Assembly: GCA_005881335.1 (NCBI GenBank)
Contig: VBFV01000076.1
Span: 1-44,275 of the forward strand
Source: Chloroflexota bacterium
GTDB lineage: Bacteria > Chloroflexota > Dormibacteria > Dormibacterales > Dormibacteraceae
Length of the DNA stretch: 44,275 nucleotides
Direction: 5' to 3'
Shown: positions 1 to 7,771 of the stretch, piece after piece
Layout: each line of letters opens with the position of its first letter
Numbering within the stretch: the first letter of the stretch is position 1
Translations under genes and position numbers: made by a program
Notes under the pieces: model-generated
Told to the model about the DNA's origin: nothing
Seen by the model: the letters and a program-made list of their open reading frames with translations, nothing else
The model's database searches: none

Positions 1-9
1 GCGGGGATC

Positions 10-615
10 TTAATCGCCCCAGTAGCGCTGCTCGCGCCAAGGGTCTCCATAAAGGTGGTAGCCGTTGGACTCCCAGAATCCCGGCTGCTGCTCTTTCTCG
101 AGCTTGATCCCGCGCACCCACTTCGCGCTCTTCCAGAAATAGAGGTGAGGGACGAGCAGTCGCGCCGGACCGCCGTGCTCCGGGTGCAGCGGCTGGCCGT
201 CGAACTCGTAGGCGACCCACGCCTTGCCGTCCATGACGTCCTCGAGCGGCAGGTTGGTCGTGTAGCCGCCGTCGCAGAAGGCTGTGATGTACTCGGCCGC
301 GGTCTCCACGCCTTCCATCAACGTGTCGAGCGAGACCCCTTTCCATGTGGTGTCGAACTTCGACCACTTCGTGACGCAGTGGATGTCCTTGGTCACGGTG
401 TCCGACGGAAGGGCGAGGAGCTCCTTCCACGTCCAGCGTTTGGGTTCGTCGATCTCGCCTTCGATCGAGAACGACCACTGGTCGAGGTTCGGGCGTGGCG
501 TCGGTCCGGCGGAGAGGACGGGGAAATCGTTGACGAGATACTGGCCGGGCGGGAGGCGCGAGCTCGATGCGGTGTCGCGCCGCCGTCCCTTGAAGCCGCG
601 CGAGATGAACCCCAT
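10..615 (-). CDS. Sulfite-oxidase-like molybdopterin oxidoreductase
   Basis: A 201-residue protein of the oxidoreductase molybdopterin-binding family (sulfite oxidase/YedY fold). The start is taken at the ATG at 615 because relatives commonly begin MGFISRGF-; the open frame runs on to 693, but that extension is arginine-rich and contains a perfect hairpin. Cys80, in KDIHCVTKWS, fits the molybdenum-ligating cysteine of the family. No signal peptide or Tat motif is visible with this start, so a cytoplasmic location is likely. The physiological substrate cannot be told from sequence. No heme or dimerisation domain follows, so it is a short stand-alone version of the fold. The stop is 10 bases from the window edge and no partner subunit is visible. 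Confidence 0.82.
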   Translation of the reverse strand: MGFISRGFKGRRRDTASSSRLPPGQYLVNDFPVLSAGPTPRPNLDQWSFSIEGEIDEPKRWTWKELLALPSDTVTKDIHCVTKWSKFDTTWKGVSLDTLMEGVETAAEYITAFCDGGYTTNLPLEDVMDGKAWVAYEFDGQPLHPEHGGPARLLVPHLYFWKSAKWVRGIKLEKEQQPGFWESNGYHLYGDPWREQRYWGD

Positions 616-636
616 CAGTCGATGAGTATCGCGCAT

Positions 637-664
637 GGTGCGGCGGCTGGAAAGCCGCCGCACC
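637..664. repeat. Perfect 12-bp inverted repeat
   Basis: GGTGCGGCGGCT (637-648) and its exact complement (653-664) flank a 4-nt GGAA spacer. It lies just upstream of the oxidoreductase start at 615 and would fold in its 5' leader. No T-tract follows on either strand, so it is not a normal terminator. A repetitive extragenic palindrome or a leader hairpin are the options; no second copy was noticed in the window. Confidence 0.6.
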
Positions 665-759
665 TGGAGTCGAGCTAGATCGCGACGAGCCATTGACCGC
701 GAATGCGCTGATTGCGCTGAGTGAGGCGTCGACGACGTGGAGGTCGGCGCCTGATGGAT

Positions 760-778
760 GCCCTCCTACAAGGAGGGC
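760..778 (-). terminator. Hairpin after the D,D-carboxypeptidase gene
   Basis: GCCCTCCT, loop ACA and AGGAGGGC form a perfect 8-bp hairpin 7 bases past the carboxypeptidase stop on the minus strand. The following bases are not T-rich, so an intrinsic terminator is only a guess. Confidence 0.4.
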
Positions 779-785
779 GCCGAGC

Positions 786-1979
786 TCAGAAGCTGACCCG
801 GGTGAGCCTCCACAGGCGGCCGGGAGGATACAGCTGGTCAGCCGTGACGAGAGGTACGTCGAAGCTGTAGTCCCCGAGCACAACGTGCTCGGTTCCCTCT
901 ACCGTGCTTGGTGCCACCGGCTTCTCGATGACGATCGCCTTGGCGTCGAGGTGCTGGCGCAGGATCATGCCCGGCCACTCGGCAAGGTCGACGTCGACGG
1001 TCGAAACCAGGTCCGACTGTTCGCCCCAGGGCGTCGTGTAGTTCGCGACCGACTGATTCCGGGCGATGACGCGGCGAACGTGCAGCGCGGGCGAGGCGGC
1101 CGCAATCAGCGCTTGAGCGGTCGCGAACGCGATCTGGAGCGTCGGCTGCCCCATGACGCAGCCGTACACGACGATCGTGCGACTGTCCACCGTGACGTTC
1201 GCCGCGAACAAGAAGTTCGCGCCCGTGTTGAGGCCGGAGCCGGTCTTGATGCCGATGATCCCGCCCTGGCCAAGGAGTCCGTTGACGTTGTAGACGGTGC
1301 CGGCCACCGGCAGGTTGGCCTGGCCCAGGGCGACGATCTGCGCGAAGACCTCGTTGAGCATCGCCACCATGCCCAGGGTCGTGAGATCGGTGGGCGTGCT
1401 CACGCTCGAGGCCGACGCGCCGCTCGTGTCGGCGAACTTCGTATGTGAGAGATGCAGCTCGGCGGCGCGCTTGTTCATCTTGGCCACGAAGGCGTCGATC
1501 GAACCGGCGTCCCAGCGTGCGGCCGTCTCGGCAAGGTTGTTCCCGGACGGAATCAGCATTCCCTCGAGGACCTGGAACAGGGTCAGCTGCTCTCCCGCCT
1601 GCACCTTCACAACGGACTGCATGTCGGCGAGGTCTGCCTCATATGAGCGGATGTCGGCGTCCGTGATCGTGATGTTCGCGCCCGTCTCGCCCTTCTTCAG
1701 CTTGCTGTCCTCGAGCACGACCAGCGCGGTCATCACCTTCGTCACGCTCGCGGCGGGGATGGCCTGCTCGTTGCCGGAGGTCCCCACGAACCCCAGACCC
1801 GAAACCGCGATCGCCCCAGATCCTCTAGACGGCCAGGGCAGCGACGGCGCTGTGCCCGGGACGACCTCGGTCGGATGGAGAAGATGCGTGGCAGCGACGG
1901 CGGGGATCGGGCGCAGGTAGTTGAAAGCCGACGCCGCGACGACGATCAGCAGCAAAACGACTCCGACCCGCCGCCACAT
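786..1979 (-). CDS. D-alanyl-D-alanine carboxypeptidase (S11 family)
   Basis: A 397-residue penicillin-binding-type serine peptidase that would trim the terminal D-Ala of peptidoglycan stem peptides outside the membrane. The N-terminus has a hydrophobic signal/anchor segment (about residues 5-19). All three catalytic motifs are present in order: SVTK (Ser78, Lys81), SGN (145-147) and KTG (245-247). The C-terminal 100 residues look like the beta-rich PBP5-type domain. There is no C-terminal amphipathic anchor, so the N-terminal helix probably holds it to the membrane. TAAGGT lies 9 nt before the ATG with no Shine-Dalgarno, suggesting a leaderless promoter of its own overlapping the stop of the upstream permease gene. 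Confidence 0.9.
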   Translation of the reverse strand: MWRRVGVVLLLIVVAASAFNYLRPIPAVAATHLLHPTEVVPGTAPSLPWPSRGSGAIAVSGLGFVGTSGNEQAIPAASVTKVMTALVVLEDSKLKKGETGANITITDADIRSYEADLADMQSVVKVQAGEQLTLFQVLEGMLIPSGNNLAETAARWDAGSIDAFVAKMNKRAAELHLSHTKFADTSGASASSVSTPTDLTTLGMVAMLNEVFAQIVALGQANLPVAGTVYNVNGLLGQGGIIGIKTGSGLNTGANFLFAANVTVDSRTIVVYGCVMGQPTLQIAFATAQALIAAASPALHVRRVIARNQSVANYTTPWGEQSDLVSTVDVDLAEWPGMILRQHLDAKAIVIEKPVAPSTVEGTEHVVLGDYSFDVPLVTADQLYPPGRLWRLTRVSF

Positions 1980-1988
1980 CCCCGAAAA

Positions 1989-1994
1989 ACCTTA
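1989..1994 (-). promoter_or_regulatory. TAAGGT -10 element 9 nt before the carboxypeptidase start
   Basis: On the minus strand TAAGGT is followed by 9 nt and the ATG at 1979. No ribosome-binding site fits in between, so a leaderless transcript is inferred. The element overlaps the TAA stop of the znuB-like gene. Confidence 0.4.
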
Positions 1995-2867
1995 ACTGAG
2001 AGCGCGCCGGACCGGTTCCGAAAGGCGAACTCCCAGGTAGGTGGCGAAGGCCAGCGACGTGATGAAGAAGCTGACCGGGTGCGGCGAGAAATAAGCGACG
2101 CTCAATCCCAGCCAGGTGAACAGGAGCGCCAGGCCCACGCCGATCCCGATCGCGTACGGAGGATGGCTCGTGAAGCGGATCGCGATCGCGGCGGGGGTGA
2201 CGATGAGGGCGAAGATCAGAAGTACCCCGACGACCTGCACGGCCTCGGTCACCGCGACAGCGAGGATCGCCATGAACGCGACCGACAGCAGTGTGATGGG
2301 GACACCTTTCGCGCTCGCGAGCTCCTCGTCCACGGAGGAAAAGAGGAGCGGACGGTAAACGACGACGAGAGCCACCAGCGTGATGACGCCCGCGATCAGG
2401 GTGACCAGCACATCCCGCTCGCTGATGCCGAGAATCTCGCCAAACAGGAGCGCGTAAGCCTCGGTGGCGTAACCGCGGTACAGCGAGATGAACAGCACGC
2501 CCAGGCCGAGAGTCCATGCCAGGACGATGCCGATGGTGACGTCGCGCCCCCGCAGCCGGTTGCCCAGCGCACCGATCGCCGCGCCGCTCCCGAGCGTGAA
2601 CGCCAGCAAGCCAACCACCGGGCTCAGGCCGGCCACGATGGCGCCGGCCGCGCCGGCAAACCCGATGTGGGAGAGCGCATGAGCCGCGAACGCCGACCCA
2701 CGAAGCACCACGAAGTAGCCGATCGATCCGGCGACGATGGCGACGATGGTCCCCGCCTGGAACGCGTGGATCATGAAGTCGTAGTGGAAGAGCATCGCCA
2801 GGTCGTCGAACGGGTTCCAGCTCGGTGTCGGGTTGGCGCTGGTCAGGTGGAGAGCGGCGTCAACCAT
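1992..2867 (-). CDS. znuB: Metal ABC transporter permease (ZnuB/MntB type)
   Basis: A 291-residue integral membrane protein of the ABC-3 permease family with about eight hydrophobic segments. It forms the membrane channel of a zinc or manganese importer together with the ATPase and the binding protein encoded just upstream. The start is the ATG at 2867, which overlaps the last 8 bases of the ATPase gene; the longer open frame upstream is only a shadow of that gene. The conserved region around GSIGYFVVLRGSAFAAHALSH is recognisable. The assignment to zinc rather than manganese rests on the adjacent Fur/Zur-type regulator and is inference. Confidence 0.85.
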   Translation of the reverse strand: MVDAALHLTSANPTPSWNPFDDLAMLFHYDFMIHAFQAGTIVAIVAGSIGYFVVLRGSAFAAHALSHIGFAGAAGAIVAGLSPVVGLLAFTLGSGAAIGALGNRLRGRDVTIGIVLAWTLGLGVLFISLYRGYATEAYALLFGEILGISERDVLVTLIAGVITLVALVVVYRPLLFSSVDEELASAKGVPITLLSVAFMAILAVAVTEAVQVVGVLLIFALIVTPAAIAIRFTSHPPYAIGIGVGLALLFTWLGLSVAYFSPHPVSFFITSLAFATYLGVRLSEPVRRALS

Positions 2868-3654
2868 GCGGGTGGCTTGCCTCCGCCTCGAGGCCGACCA
2901 CGAACACCCGGCCGCGGCTGTCCCTGACCACCTCCACCGGAGAGGAGTAGATCTCGGACAGCCGCTCCGTGGTGATGATCTCGGCCGGCGTGCCCATCGA
3001 GACCTTGCCCGCCGCCATGTACAGGACATGGTCGATGTGCGGCAGCAGCGGGTTGACGTCGTGCGCGATCAGCAGCACGGTCAGCTCGCGACGGCGTGCC
3101 ACGTCGCGGATCAATTGCACCATCGCGCGCTGGTTGCGGACGTCGAGGTAGGAGAGCGGCTCGTCCATCAACAACAGACGCGGGCTGCCGACGAGTGCCT
3201 GGGCCAGGAGCATGCGCTGCTGCTCGCCTCCCGAGAGCCGGCCCAGCGGCTGGTCCGAGTAATCGACGGCGCCGACGGCTTCCAGCGAAGCCTCCGCCGC
3301 AGCGGCCGCCCGAGCGCGTCCCACGAGACGGACGCCCCAGCGGTGGCCGTCGAAGCCAAGCTCGACGAAGTCCCGGCCGCGGATCGAAAGCTCGGGGTCG
3401 AAGACCGGCCGCTGCGGGACGTAGCCGATCGTCGGATCACCTCGTCGGGGGGTCCGTCCGAAAACCTCGAGCTTGCCGGCGGAGGGCGCGAGCCGGCCGA
3501 GGATCGTGCGGATCAAGGTCGTCTTCCCAGATCCGTTCGGGCCCAGGATCGCCGTGAAAGAGCCCGCCTCGATGTCGAAAGTGGCGCGCGACCACACCGT
3601 CCGCGTGCCATAGGTCGCGGCCAGGTCGTGCGCGGAGATCGCGAGGTTGCTCAG
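2860..3654 (-). CDS. znuC: Metal ABC transporter ATPase (ZnuC type), probable CTG start
   Basis: A 264-residue ABC ATPase that energises metal import. Walker A GPNGSGKT is at residues 38-45, followed by the LSGGEQQRM signature, Walker B LLLMDEP and the switch histidine in LLIAHD. No ATG, GTG or TTG lies near the expected N-terminus. The best start is CTG at 3654, giving LSNLAISAHDLAATYG, and this CTG overlaps the TGA stop of the binding-protein gene as CTGA. That is the same geometry as the ATGA/GTGA couplings elsewhere in the window, and it recurs at psuG. An upstream ATT at 3669 is the alternative. The gene sits between znuA and znuB in one operon. Confidence 0.85.
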   Translation of the reverse strand: MSNLAISAHDLAATYGTRTVWSRATFDIEAGSFTAILGPNGSGKTTLIRTILGRLAPSAGKLEVFGRTPRRGDPTIGYVPQRPVFDPELSIRGRDFVELGFDGHRWGVRLVGRARAAAAAEASLEAVGAVDYSDQPLGRLSGGEQQRMLLAQALVGSPRLLLMDEPLSYLDVRNQRAMVQLIRDVARRRELTVLLIAHDVNPLLPHIDHVLYMAAGKVSMGTPAEIITTERLSEIYSSPVEVVRDSRGRVFVVGLEAEASHPHG

Positions 3655-4538
3655 CCGGACGACTTGAATCCAGCCTCGAGGTCCTGCAGCTGCTTGAGCT
3701 GCCAGTCCTGGAACGAGAGGTTCTCGGGCTGAAGCGTCTCGGACACGCCGACGCTCGGGATGCGATGCGAGGTGGCCAGCGATTTGATGTTCGTCGTCAC
3801 CGCGGTCGAGGTCTGCACGTTGTAGACGAGCGCCTTGATCTGATTGCCGGAAATCTGGCTCTGGAACTTCGCCACTGCGCCGGCCGGCGGGTCGTTGCCC
3901 TCGGCGACGGCGTCCATGAACTCGACCGGCGTGATCAGGTCCAATCCAAGCGCGGCGGCCATGTACTGGAAGATGCTCTCCGTGGCTCCGATCGGAACGT
4001 GGGGGTAGTTCTGCTTGATGTTCGCGATCTCGTCCATGTAGGGCTGGAATTGCGCCTTCACCTGAAAACGCTGCTGGTCGAAGTAGGTCGCGTCCGCGGG
4101 GTCGATCGACTTGTAGTCCGACGTGATTTCGTCGGCGATCCGGGTCACGTATGACGGGTCGTACCAGAAGTGCGGGTTGTCGCCCTGCTTCTTGCCCAAA
4201 AGCTCGGCGATGTTCAGGACTCGGCGGTTGGTCGCCTTGTTCGCGTCCAGGAGCTTCTGGCCCCAGCTGTCGTAGCCCGCGCCATTGAGGATGACGAGCC
4301 TGGCCTCGGCGAACGCGCGCGCGTCGCTGGAGCTGCTCTCGTACTCGTGGGGGTCGGCGTTGGGGTCGGTGACGACGCTCTGCACGGTGACCTTCGAACC
4401 ACCGAGCTGGGCAGCGATGCTGCCCCAGAAGTTTTCCCCGGCCACGACGGTGATCGCCGTGCCGGACTGCACGGAGGCCGCGCCCCCGCATGCCGAGCAG
4501 AGCAAGAAGCCGACCAGAAGCACGGCCCACCTCCCCAT
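3651..4538 (-). CDS. znuA: Zinc/manganese-binding lipoprotein (ZnuA type)
   Basis: A 295-residue cluster A-I (SBP family 9) metal-binding lipoprotein, first gene of the importer operon. The ATG at 4538 gives a short signal peptide ending LLCSAC, with Cys17 the likely lipidated residue. Expected metal ligands are visible: His in DPNADPHEYE, His in DNPHFWYDP, and acidic residues in the C-terminal lobe. The long His-rich loop typical of many ZnuA proteins is missing, so manganese cannot be excluded. The upstream frame to 4571 is rejected because it spoils the signal peptide and runs into the repeated operator. Regulation by the divergent Fur-family protein through the 13-bp repeats is inferred. 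Confidence 0.85.
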   Translation of the reverse strand: MGRWAVLLVGFLLCSACGGAASVQSGTAITVVAGENFWGSIAAQLGGSKVTVQSVVTDPNADPHEYESSSSDARAFAEARLVILNGAGYDSWGQKLLDANKATNRRVLNIAELLGKKQGDNPHFWYDPSYVTRIADEITSDYKSIDPADATYFDQQRFQVKAQFQPYMDEIANIKQNYPHVPIGATESIFQYMAAALGLDLITPVEFMDAVAEGNDPPAGAVAKFQSQISGNQIKALVYNVQTSTAVTTNIKSLATSHRIPSVGVSETLQPENLSFQDWQLKQLQDLEAGFKSSG

Positions 4539-4572
4539 CGCGCAAGAGCATTGCACAAGTTGATTGCGCAAG
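4537..4572. promoter_or_regulatory. Three 10-bp repeats at 13-bp spacing: candidate Zur operator
   Basis: ATCGCGCAAG (4537-4546), ATTGCACAAG (4550-4559) and ATTGCGCAAG (4563-4572) recur with an exact 13-bp period between znuA and the Fur-family gene. A degenerate fourth unit (6 of 10 bases) follows at 4576-4585. Each unit contains a near-palindromic TTGCGCAA core. The array covers the znuA start region and the spacer of the putative zur promoter, so one protein could repress both directions. Confidence 0.5.
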
Positions 4573-4589
4573 TCAAGTGCGCGTAGACT
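4560..4589 (+). promoter_or_regulatory. Promoter of the Fur/Zur-type gene
   Basis: TTGATT (4560-4565), 18 bp, then TAGACT (4584-4589). The GTG start follows 8 nt after the -10 element, leaving no room for a leader. It overlaps the third 13-bp repeat. Confidence 0.45.
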
Positions 4590-4597
4590 GGGCGGCA

Positions 4598-4993
4598 GTG
4601 GCGCGACCGAGTCCCGTCAGCGACCAGGTCCGGTCCCTTTTCGGGGCGGAACAAAAGCACCTCTGGTCGATCGACGAGCTGCATGAAGCGGTTGTGCAGT
4701 CGCTGGGCGCCGCCGATTACTCGACCGTTTTTCGCGCGGTCAGCGGGATGGAGAAGGACGGCGCGATCAAGCGGATCGACCTGGGCGACGGCAAGGTCCA
4801 CTACGAGCTGTCGGAGGACCACCACGAGCACATCCGCTGCGATTCGTGCGGACGGGTGGTCGAGGTGCCAGGGTGCGTGCTCGAGGACGCCGAACGCTCC
4901 GTCAAGTCGAGCACCGGCTTCCTCGTGACGAGCCATCAGCTGCTTTTCACCGGCGTCTGTCCGGACTGCTCAGCCCAAGCAAGCGCGCGATAG
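4598..4993 (+). CDS. zur: Fur-family metal-responsive repressor (Zur-like)
   Basis: A 131-residue winged-helix regulator of the Fur superfamily. Residues 1-70 form the DNA-binding part; the dimerisation part holds the HHEH cluster (75-78) and two CxxC pairs, CDSC (81-84) and CPDC (121-124), which form the structural zinc site. The start is the GTG at 4598, which agrees with family length; the open frame back to 4490 runs through the znuA start and the repeats. It is divergent from the metal importer, which is the usual setting for Zur or Mur. The symbol is given on context; sequence alone cannot separate zinc from manganese sensing. Its 3' end overlaps the convergent antiporter gene by 47 bases. 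Confidence 0.85.
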   Translation: MARPSPVSDQVRSLFGAEQKHLWSIDELHEAVVQSLGAADYSTVFRAVSGMEKDGAIKRIDLGDGKVHYELSEDHHEHIRCDSCGRVVEVPGCVLEDAERSVKSSTGFLVTSHQLLFTGVCPDCSAQASAR

Positions 4994-6146
4994 GCAGTAG
5001 CAGGCCGCCCTGCACCACCAGCGAGAGCACGACCATTCCGTAGGCCAGCACCGCCACGTTTGGATTCACCTGCGGATAAGTCGCAACGGAGAGCGCGAGC
5101 GCGACTGAGAGCGCGCCGCGCAGTCCCCCCCACATCGTCATGTGCTTCCAGCTCCAAGGGATCGACGAGCCCTTGAGACCGGCCAGCCCCAGGAGGCCGT
5201 AGACCGGGACGGCGCGGGCCACGAGCATGATCGCGTATGCGCCCAGCGCGAGACCCGCGACCGCGGCCAGGCGCTGCGCCGGCAGGGCGACGCCGACCAG
5301 CAGGAACAGGATCGCGTTGAGGACGAAGGCGAGCAGGTTCCAGAAACCGTGCAGCTGCGTGCCTTGCAGGCGTCCGGTCCGGCTCCCGTAGCGCGCGACC
5401 ACGATCCCCGCCGCGACCACCGAAACCACCCCCGACGCATGCACCACATCAGCGGCGAGATAGGCGCCGTAGGCGAGGACCAGAGTGATCAGGATCTCCA
5501 GCTCGGCCTCGCGGACGCGACGCAGCGCGACGACCGCCGCCGCGCCCGCGGCAAGACCGATCGCCCCGCCGACGCCTGTCACGTAAGTGAAGCGCAAGCC
5601 CGCGTCCATCGCCGACGGATGACCCGAGAGGATCGTGCCGAGCACGGCGGAGAAAACGGCGACGCCAGTCCCGTCGTTGAACAGGCTCTCGCCGTCGAGG
5701 ATCGCTTCGAGACCGCGCGGGGCGCCGACCTGGCGGAGCAGCTGAACGACCGCGATCGGGTCGGTCGCTGCCACGATCGCGCCGAGAAGAAATCCGCTGG
5801 CCCAGTCCAGGCCGAGACCGTAATGGGCCAGGGCGCCGATCAACATCACGGTCAGGAAGACGCCCAGCGTGGCCAGAAGGCTGATCGGCACCACCCGCCT
5901 CCACATCTCGTCCAGGTCGAGCGCCAGCGAGGCTTCGAAGACGAGCCCGGGCACGAACGCGAGCAGGATCAGGTCCGGGCCGATCGGTGGCAGCCTCAAG
6001 CCGGGAATGAGGCCGATCACGATGCCTCCCACCGCGAGCAGCACCGGATAAGGAATGGTCGGCGCGGTCCGAGACAAGAGGCGCAGCGCCGTCGCCGCGG
6101 CGCCGAGAAGGATGAGGAAGAAGAGAAAGCTCTGCGCGGTGCTCAC
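4947..6146 (-). CDS. CPA1-type Na+/H+ antiporter
   Basis: About 399 residues with roughly twelve membrane helices, a monovalent cation/proton antiporter of the CPA1 family. The transport-site signature ATDPIAVV, with the key Asp, and the following ESLFNDGTGV motif are intact. The start is uncertain: GTG at 6146 follows an AGGAGG by 12 bases and trims an Arg-rich N-terminus, while the frame extends to a GTG at 6185. There is no long cytoplasmic tail, unlike many NhaP or Nha1 proteins. It probably serves sodium or pH homeostasis. The 3' end overlaps the regulator gene on the other strand by 47 bases. Confidence 0.87.
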   Translation of the reverse strand: MSTAQSFLFFLILLGAAATALRLLSRTAPTIPYPVLLAVGGIVIGLIPGLRLPPIGPDLILLAFVPGLVFEASLALDLDEMWRRVVPISLLATLGVFLTVMLIGALAHYGLGLDWASGFLLGAIVAATDPIAVVQLLRQVGAPRGLEAILDGESLFNDGTGVAVFSAVLGTILSGHPSAMDAGLRFTYVTGVGGAIGLAAGAAAVVALRRVREAELEILITLVLAYGAYLAADVVHASGVVSVVAAGIVVARYGSRTGRLQGTQLHGFWNLLAFVLNAILFLLVGVALPAQRLAAVAGLALGAYAIMLVARAVPVYGLLGLAGLKGSSIPWSWKHMTMWGGLRGALSVALALSVATYPQVNPNVAVLAYGMVVLSLVVQGGLLLPIARLLGLSSPDRRR

Positions 6147-6340
6147 GGCGGCCGTCGACCTCCTGCCGACCAGCCTTCCCGGCACACCACGAGATGCGCG
6201 ACGCTTCGCCGCTGCGGCGGAATCTTAATGGTTTGTTGCGCCTTTACCCCGGCCTAGGGCGAGGCGCCGCACATGACCGAGCGCCCGAGCTTGTCGAGAA
6301 GTCGCTTCCGTAATGCGTCGACGCCTCCCCGAAAGAAAGA

Positions 6341-6365
6341 CTCGCCCGGCGCTGCGCCGGGCGAG
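6341..6365 (-). terminator. Intrinsic terminator of the KaiC-like gene
   Basis: CTCGCCCGGCG (6341-6351), a 3-nt loop and the exact complement (6355-6365) form an 11-bp hairpin. On the minus strand it is followed by TCTTTCTTTC and lies 15 bases past the stop at 6380. The rest of 6186-6379 holds no recognisable gene. Confidence 0.65.
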
Positions 6366-6379
6366 CCGCGTTCGGGGAG

Positions 6380-7771
6380 TTAGCGGTTTAAGCTCATCGC
6401 GTCGCCGAGGACGAACCCCTTTTCGCTGATCTCGTAGCGGTGAACCATCGGCCGGTGGTGAAGGGCGCGCGTCTTCAAGATGGTGATCGCCCGTGCCAGC
6501 TCGGGCCCCTCCTGCACGTACTGCAGGAGCACCACGTTGTCGGCAAGGTGCGAAAGGCCGTGCTCTGAGATCCGGCTCAGCTCGAAAAGCTCCGGCGTTT
6601 CGACGATCATCATCAAGCTGACCTGTGCGCGCTCGAGGCGCTGCGTCAGCGAGAACATCCACTCGCGGAACCGGGTGGGATCATCCGCCGCGGTCATCAC
6701 ATCCGGAAGGCTGTCGATGACGACACGCCGGGCGCCAGTCTTCTCGATCAGGTCGAGAAGCTGGTAGACCCATTCGTCGATGTAGACATCGACGACGCTG
6801 CGGCTGAGGATGGTGACTCCACCTTCTTCGAATGACCATCCGAAGCCGTTGGCGATCCGGGCCAGCTGGGTGGTGTTTTCCTGAAACGTCGCGAGTATGC
6901 CCGGCTCGCCCGATTCCACCCCCCGAAAAAGGAAGTGCAGGCCCATCAGAGTCTTGCCAATACCGGACGGCCCGGCGACGAGCGTCGCCGCGCCTGACCA
7001 GTAGCCGCCCTCACCGAGCATCTCGTCTAGCGCCTGAATGCCTGTCGACGAGCGCGCCTCGCTCAAGTCGTAGCGTCTCTCATCCATGGTGTCGGCCAGC
7101 CGCGGAAAGACGTCAAACCCGGCGTCCGTGATCCGGTAAGCGTGCTCGCCTGAGCGGTACGCGCTGCCGCGCAGCTTGAGGACCTGCACCACGCGCAGCT
7201 CACGAGCGCCGACTTGCTTGACGTCCAGTGCGATGATGCCGTCGGCGACCGCAAACTCCGCCGCATCCAGTGCCTGCCCGCGCGTGTATGGCGCGTTCCA
7301 CAGAGCGGTCGTCGCGCTGGCGCTGAACAGCCGGGTCAGACCGTAGAGGAAGCGCCGGAACGAGGTGGAGTCACCGGAGACCGCTTGAAATGCTCGAAAG
7401 CTGTCGATCACCACGACGCCTGGCCGAAGCTCTTTCAGGAAGCGCTCGACCGCGGACAGTATGTGGTCGAGGCCGTCACCACCGAGGACCTGGCCGAGGT
7501 CCTCATAGACGACGCGACCCTTCCGGATGGCATCAGGATCGAAGATCTTGAGGGTTTCGCCGAATCGAAGGATCTTGTCCAGAGGCTCGGAGAGGGTAGA
7601 GAGATACAGTGCCGGACGCTCGTCCGTCGCGTTGTGGAACGCGAACTGCTGGCTGAGGATCGTCTTGCCGCTGCCGGGCACCCCGACGATCAGGTTGATC
7701 GAGTTCTTGAGCAAGCCGCCGTTCAGGATCTCGTCGAGTCGTGGGTTGCCGCTCGCGAGTCGCTCGATCAA
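6380..7771 (-). CDS. KaiC-like two-domain RecA-family ATPase
   Basis: A 463-residue protein with two tandem KaiC domains. The first has Walker A GVPGSGKT (30-37) and Walker B VVVIDS (119-124); the second has GPSGIGKT (267-274) and VVIDSL (350-355). Where KaiC has the Glu-Glu pair of its ATPase and kinase sites, this protein reads SE (61-62) and QE (297-298), so one acidic residue is kept in each. No kaiA or kaiB is nearby, so a clock role is not supported; KaiC-like ATPases of this kind are thought to act as signalling switches. The TTG start at 7771 overlaps the TGA of the MerR-receiver gene (TTGA), so the two are translationally coupled. Confidence 0.85.
   Translation of the reverse strand: MIERLASGNPRLDEILNGGLLKNSINLIVGVPGSGKTILSQQFAFHNATDERPALYLSTLSEPLDKILRFGETLKIFDPDAIRKGRVVYEDLGQVLGGDGLDHILSAVERFLKELRPGVVVIDSFRAFQAVSGDSTSFRRFLYGLTRLFSASATTALWNAPYTRGQALDAAEFAVADGIIALDVKQVGARELRVVQVLKLRGSAYRSGEHAYRITDAGFDVFPRLADTMDERRYDLSEARSSTGIQALDEMLGEGGYWSGAATLVAGPSGIGKTLMGLHFLFRGVESGEPGILATFQENTTQLARIANGFGWSFEEGGVTILSRSVVDVYIDEWVYQLLDLIEKTGARRVVIDSLPDVMTAADDPTRFREWMFSLTQRLERAQVSLMMIVETPELFELSRISEHGLSHLADNVVLLQYVQEGPELARAITILKTRALHHRPMVHRYEISEKGFVLGDAMSLNR

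Noticed and set aside
2860-4551. A 563-residue ABC protein with a long N-terminal extension
   Set aside because: The extension is the shadow of znuA in another frame (Arg- and Gln-rich, no domain). The ATPase begins near the znuA stop.
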